From: Nitrosomonadales bacterium | GTDB taxonomy: Bacteria; Pseudomonadota; Gammaproteobacteria; Burkholderiales; SG8-41 | Length of the DNA stretch: 7,150 bases | Direction: 5' to 3' | Assembly: GCA_009885185.1 (NCBI GenBank) | Contig: VFLF01000505.1 | Location: 1-7,150, forward strand | In this document: piece after piece, positions 5,945-7,150 of the stretch | Layout: each line of letters opens with the position of its first letter | Position numbering within the stretch: the first letter of the stretch is position 1 | Program-made: the position numbers and the translations under genes | The notes under the pieces: generated by a model | Seen by the model: the letters and a program-made list of their open reading frames with translations, nothing else | Told to the model about the DNA's origin: nothing | Database searches by the model: none

Positions 5945-6469
5945 GTGCTCTACGCCGACACGCTTGAGTTGGTCAGTCGGCTGCCACAGCGGCAGCCTGC
6001 GGCAACCTTACCCTCGCGTCTGGATGAGTTGTTCGACAAGCTACATGCCTGCACCCATCGCGCCGACGCCACGCGCATCGAAGACGCCATCTGGGACGTG
6101 TGGATGTACGACGATCACGAGGGCGCGGAACTCGCGCTGGAGCGCGCCTCCGCCGACATCGCCGCGCGGCGCTTTGATATCGCCGAAACCCGCCTTGCCA
6201 TTCTGCTGCGCCGCCGTCCCAACTGGGCCGAAGCATGGAACAAGCGCGCCACGCTGTATTACGTGCTGGAGCGCGACGACGAAAGTGTCGCCGCCATCCA
6301 CCGCACGCTCGCAATCGAGCCGCGGCATTTCGGCGCGATGTGCGGCCTCGGCGAAATTCTCCACGCCCACGGTGAAGACGAAGCCGCCTGCCTCGCCTTC
6401 AGCATGGCGTTGAGAGTGCATCCGCATCTGAACGAAGTGCGCGAGACGCTGCGCACTTTGATGCACTGA
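5945..6469 (+). CDS. Tetratricopeptide repeat (TPR) protein
   Basis: This 174-residue protein has three consecutive TPR units of 34 residues at about 59-92, 93-126 and 127-160. Conserved strings are NWAEAWNKRATLYYVL and ALxIEPRHFGAMCGLGEIL-like segments, ending in a repeat that closes with VHPHL. TPR arrays are protein-binding scaffolds, and no catalytic residue is visible. The part before the repeats (LPSRLDELFDKL, then ATRIEDAIWDVWM) also looks like a conserved piece of this family. Relatives often carry a signal peptide, but none is seen here, so a cytoplasmic location is inferred. The GTG at 5945 is chosen because it follows the promoter at 5881-5910, and because the longer open frame upstream runs through the REP-like element. 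AGGGG at 5927-5931 is 13 nt away, a poor spacing, so a start further downstream remains possible. The partner protein is unknown. Confidence 0.78.
   Translation: MLYADTLELVSRLPQRQPAATLPSRLDELFDKLHACTHRADATRIEDAIWDVWMYDDHEGAELALERASADIAARRFDIAETRLAILLRRRPNWAEAWNKRATLYYVLERDDESVAAIHRTLAIEPRHFGAMCGLGEILHAHGEDEAACLAFSMALRVHPHLNEVRETLRTLMH
5979..5997 (+). repeat. Hairpin near the 5' end of the TPR gene
   Basis: GGCTGCC (5979-5985), a 5-nt loop and GGCAGCC (5991-5997) form a perfect 7-bp stem about 35 nt after the proposed GTG start. If the true start is further downstream, the hairpin would lie in the leader. Confidence 0.5.
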
Positions 6470-6482
6470 AAAGATCTATTGA

Positions 6483-6558
6483 AACCACAGATGAACACAG
6501 ATAAACACAGATGACCCTCGCGGAAGGTATCTTTGTTTATCTGTGTTCATCTGTGGTT
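6483..6558. repeat. 30-bp inverted repeat built from CACAGAT words with a 10-bp period
   Basis: The arms at 6483-6512 and 6529-6558 are reverse complements at 29 of 30 positions, with the outer 25 bp perfect, around a 16-nt centre. The left arm holds CACAGAT at 6486, 6496 and 6506. The right arm holds ATCTGTG at 6539 and 6549 and a degenerate ATCTTTG at 6529, so the words recur every 10 bp. Its AT-rich make-up is unlike its surroundings. Similar CACAGATGAACACAGAT-type sequences are known as dispersed intergenic repeats in unrelated bacteria. It starts 14 nt after the TPR stop and ends 38 nt before the dioxygenase start. It could form a cruciform or an RNA stem, but there is no T-run, so a classical terminator is not supported. 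Confidence 0.88.
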
Positions 6559-6596
6559 AAATAGGATTTATTTTGCAAATTATTGTTTAAAAACCA

Positions 6597-7150
6597 ATGC
6601 TTATGGATACCACCACCAATACCCGCATCACCGTCATCCCCACCGGCGCGGCGCTCGGCGCCGATATCGTCGGCGTCGATCTCGCGCAGCCGATGCCGCA
6701 CGACACCTACACGCAAATCCGCAAAGCCTGGAACGATCATCTGGTGCTGCGCTTTCGCGGACAGAAACTCGACGACCCGGCATTCCTGAAATTCGCGCAA
6801 CTCTTCGGCGAGCTCGACAAAGCTCCGATCCACGCCGGCAAGGACGTGGCGGATCACCACCCCGAAATCACCGTGATGTCGAACATCAAGGTCAACGGCA
6901 AATCCATCGGCAACCTCGGCCACTACGAAGCGGTGTGGCACACCGACATGAGCTACAACGATCTCACCCCCGTCGGCAGCGCGCTCTACGCGATTGAAGT
7001 GCCGCCAGCGGGCGGTAACACCGGCTTCGCCAATATGTATCAGGCGTTCGACACCCTGCCCGCGAAATTAAAGCGCGAGATCACGGGCAAAACCTGCCGC
7101 CACGATTCCAGCCGCAACAGCGCGGGCGAATTGCGCGTCGGCTTCAAAGA
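6597..7150 (+). CDS. TauD/TfdA-family Fe(II)/2-oxoglutarate dioxygenase, N-terminal part, cut by window edge
   Basis: The first 184 codons of a dioxygenase of the taurine / 2,4-D dioxygenase family are present. These enzymes hydroxylate a substrate using Fe(II), 2-oxoglutarate and O2, often to release sulfite, an aldehyde or a side chain. Visible landmarks are GAALGADIVGVDL (17-29), HLVLRFRGQKL (48-58), FAQLFGELDKAP (66-77), the iron-binding motif WHTDMSY with His115 and Asp117, and PPAGGNTGFANMYQAFDTLP after it. The distal iron-binding His and the 2-oxoglutarate-binding Arg would lie beyond the window. ATG at 6597 and ATG at 6603 are both possible starts, and neither has a clear ribosome binding site. 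The start follows the inverted repeat and a 38-bp AT-rich leader. The substrate is unknown. A catabolic role fits the FAH-family gene on the same strand. Confidence 0.92.
   Translation, partial: MLMDTTTNTRITVIPTGAALGADIVGVDLAQPMPHDTYTQIRKAWNDHLVLRFRGQKLDDPAFLKFAQLFGELDKAPIHAGKDVADHHPEITVMSNIKVNGKSIGNLGHYEAVWHTDMSYNDLTPVGSALYAIEVPPAGGNTGFANMYQAFDTLPAKLKREITGKTCRHDSSRNSAGELRVGFK

Noticed and set aside
6483..6558. CRISPR-like array suggested by repeated CACAGAT words
   Set aside because: The words are only 7 nt with 3-nt gaps, arranged as a palindrome. There are no spacers and no cas genes.
6483..6558. Intrinsic terminator for the TPR gene
   Set aside because: The stem is long but AT-rich and there is no T-run directly after it. 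A terminator role cannot be excluded but is not supported.
6533..6997. Plus-strand open frame beginning in the inverted repeat (MFICVHLWLN start)
   Set aside because: This start is a known by-product of translating the repeat. The rest is an out-of-frame shadow of the TauD/TfdA gene, whose frame has the HxD iron motif.

Overview
This 7.15 kb window is moderately GC-rich bacterial DNA with dense, metabolic gene content. A Bug-family (tripartite tricarboxylate transporter) periplasmic binding protein, an HpcH/HpaI-type aldolase, an FAH-family hydrolase and a TauD/TfdA-type dioxygenase together suggest a betaproteobacterium, most likely Burkholderiales or a relative. That assignment is inference from gene families. 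No rRNA or other taxonomic marker is present.

Layout. The left half (1-3704) is read on the minus strand. In order of transcription it holds a Bug solute-binding protein (3704-2718), an HpcH/HpaI aldolase (2700-1843), a small HdrC-like iron-sulfur protein (1808-1374) that overlaps an HdrB-like CCG-domain protein (1386-523), and the N-terminal part of a MaeB-type malic enzyme (431 to the window edge). The malic enzyme has its own perfect TATAAT box and a pair of 10-bp direct repeats in its leader. A 99-bp divergent spacer (3705-3803) separates this block from the right half. The right half is read on the plus strand: proline iminopeptidase (3804-4799), an FAH-family hydrolase (4801-5712), a TPR protein (5945-6469) and the start of a TauD/TfdA dioxygenase (6597 to the edge).

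Function. The Bug-aldolase-HdrC-HdrB block looks like an operon for capture and oxidative or retro-aldol breakdown of a small carboxylate. The HdrCB pair has the combined length and domain order of a GlcF/GlpC-type electron-transfer subunit split in two, but no HdrA or flavoprotein partner is visible here. Malic enzyme could pull C4 acids towards pyruvate. The iminopeptidase and FAH hydrolase are translationally coupled (1-bp gap). The FAH protein and the dioxygenase fit a catabolic island, though their substrates cannot be read from the sequence.

Non-coding structure. Two repeat elements flank the TPR gene. One is a pair of inverted 29-nt units (5748-5859), each a hairpin with a four-base loop, that differ by a compensatory base-pair swap. 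The other is a near-perfect 30-bp inverted repeat (6483-6558) built from CACAGAT words spaced exactly 10 bp apart. Five of the eight genes start with GTG or TTG. No CRISPR array, tRNA, rRNA, transposase, phage gene or recognisable defence system was found.
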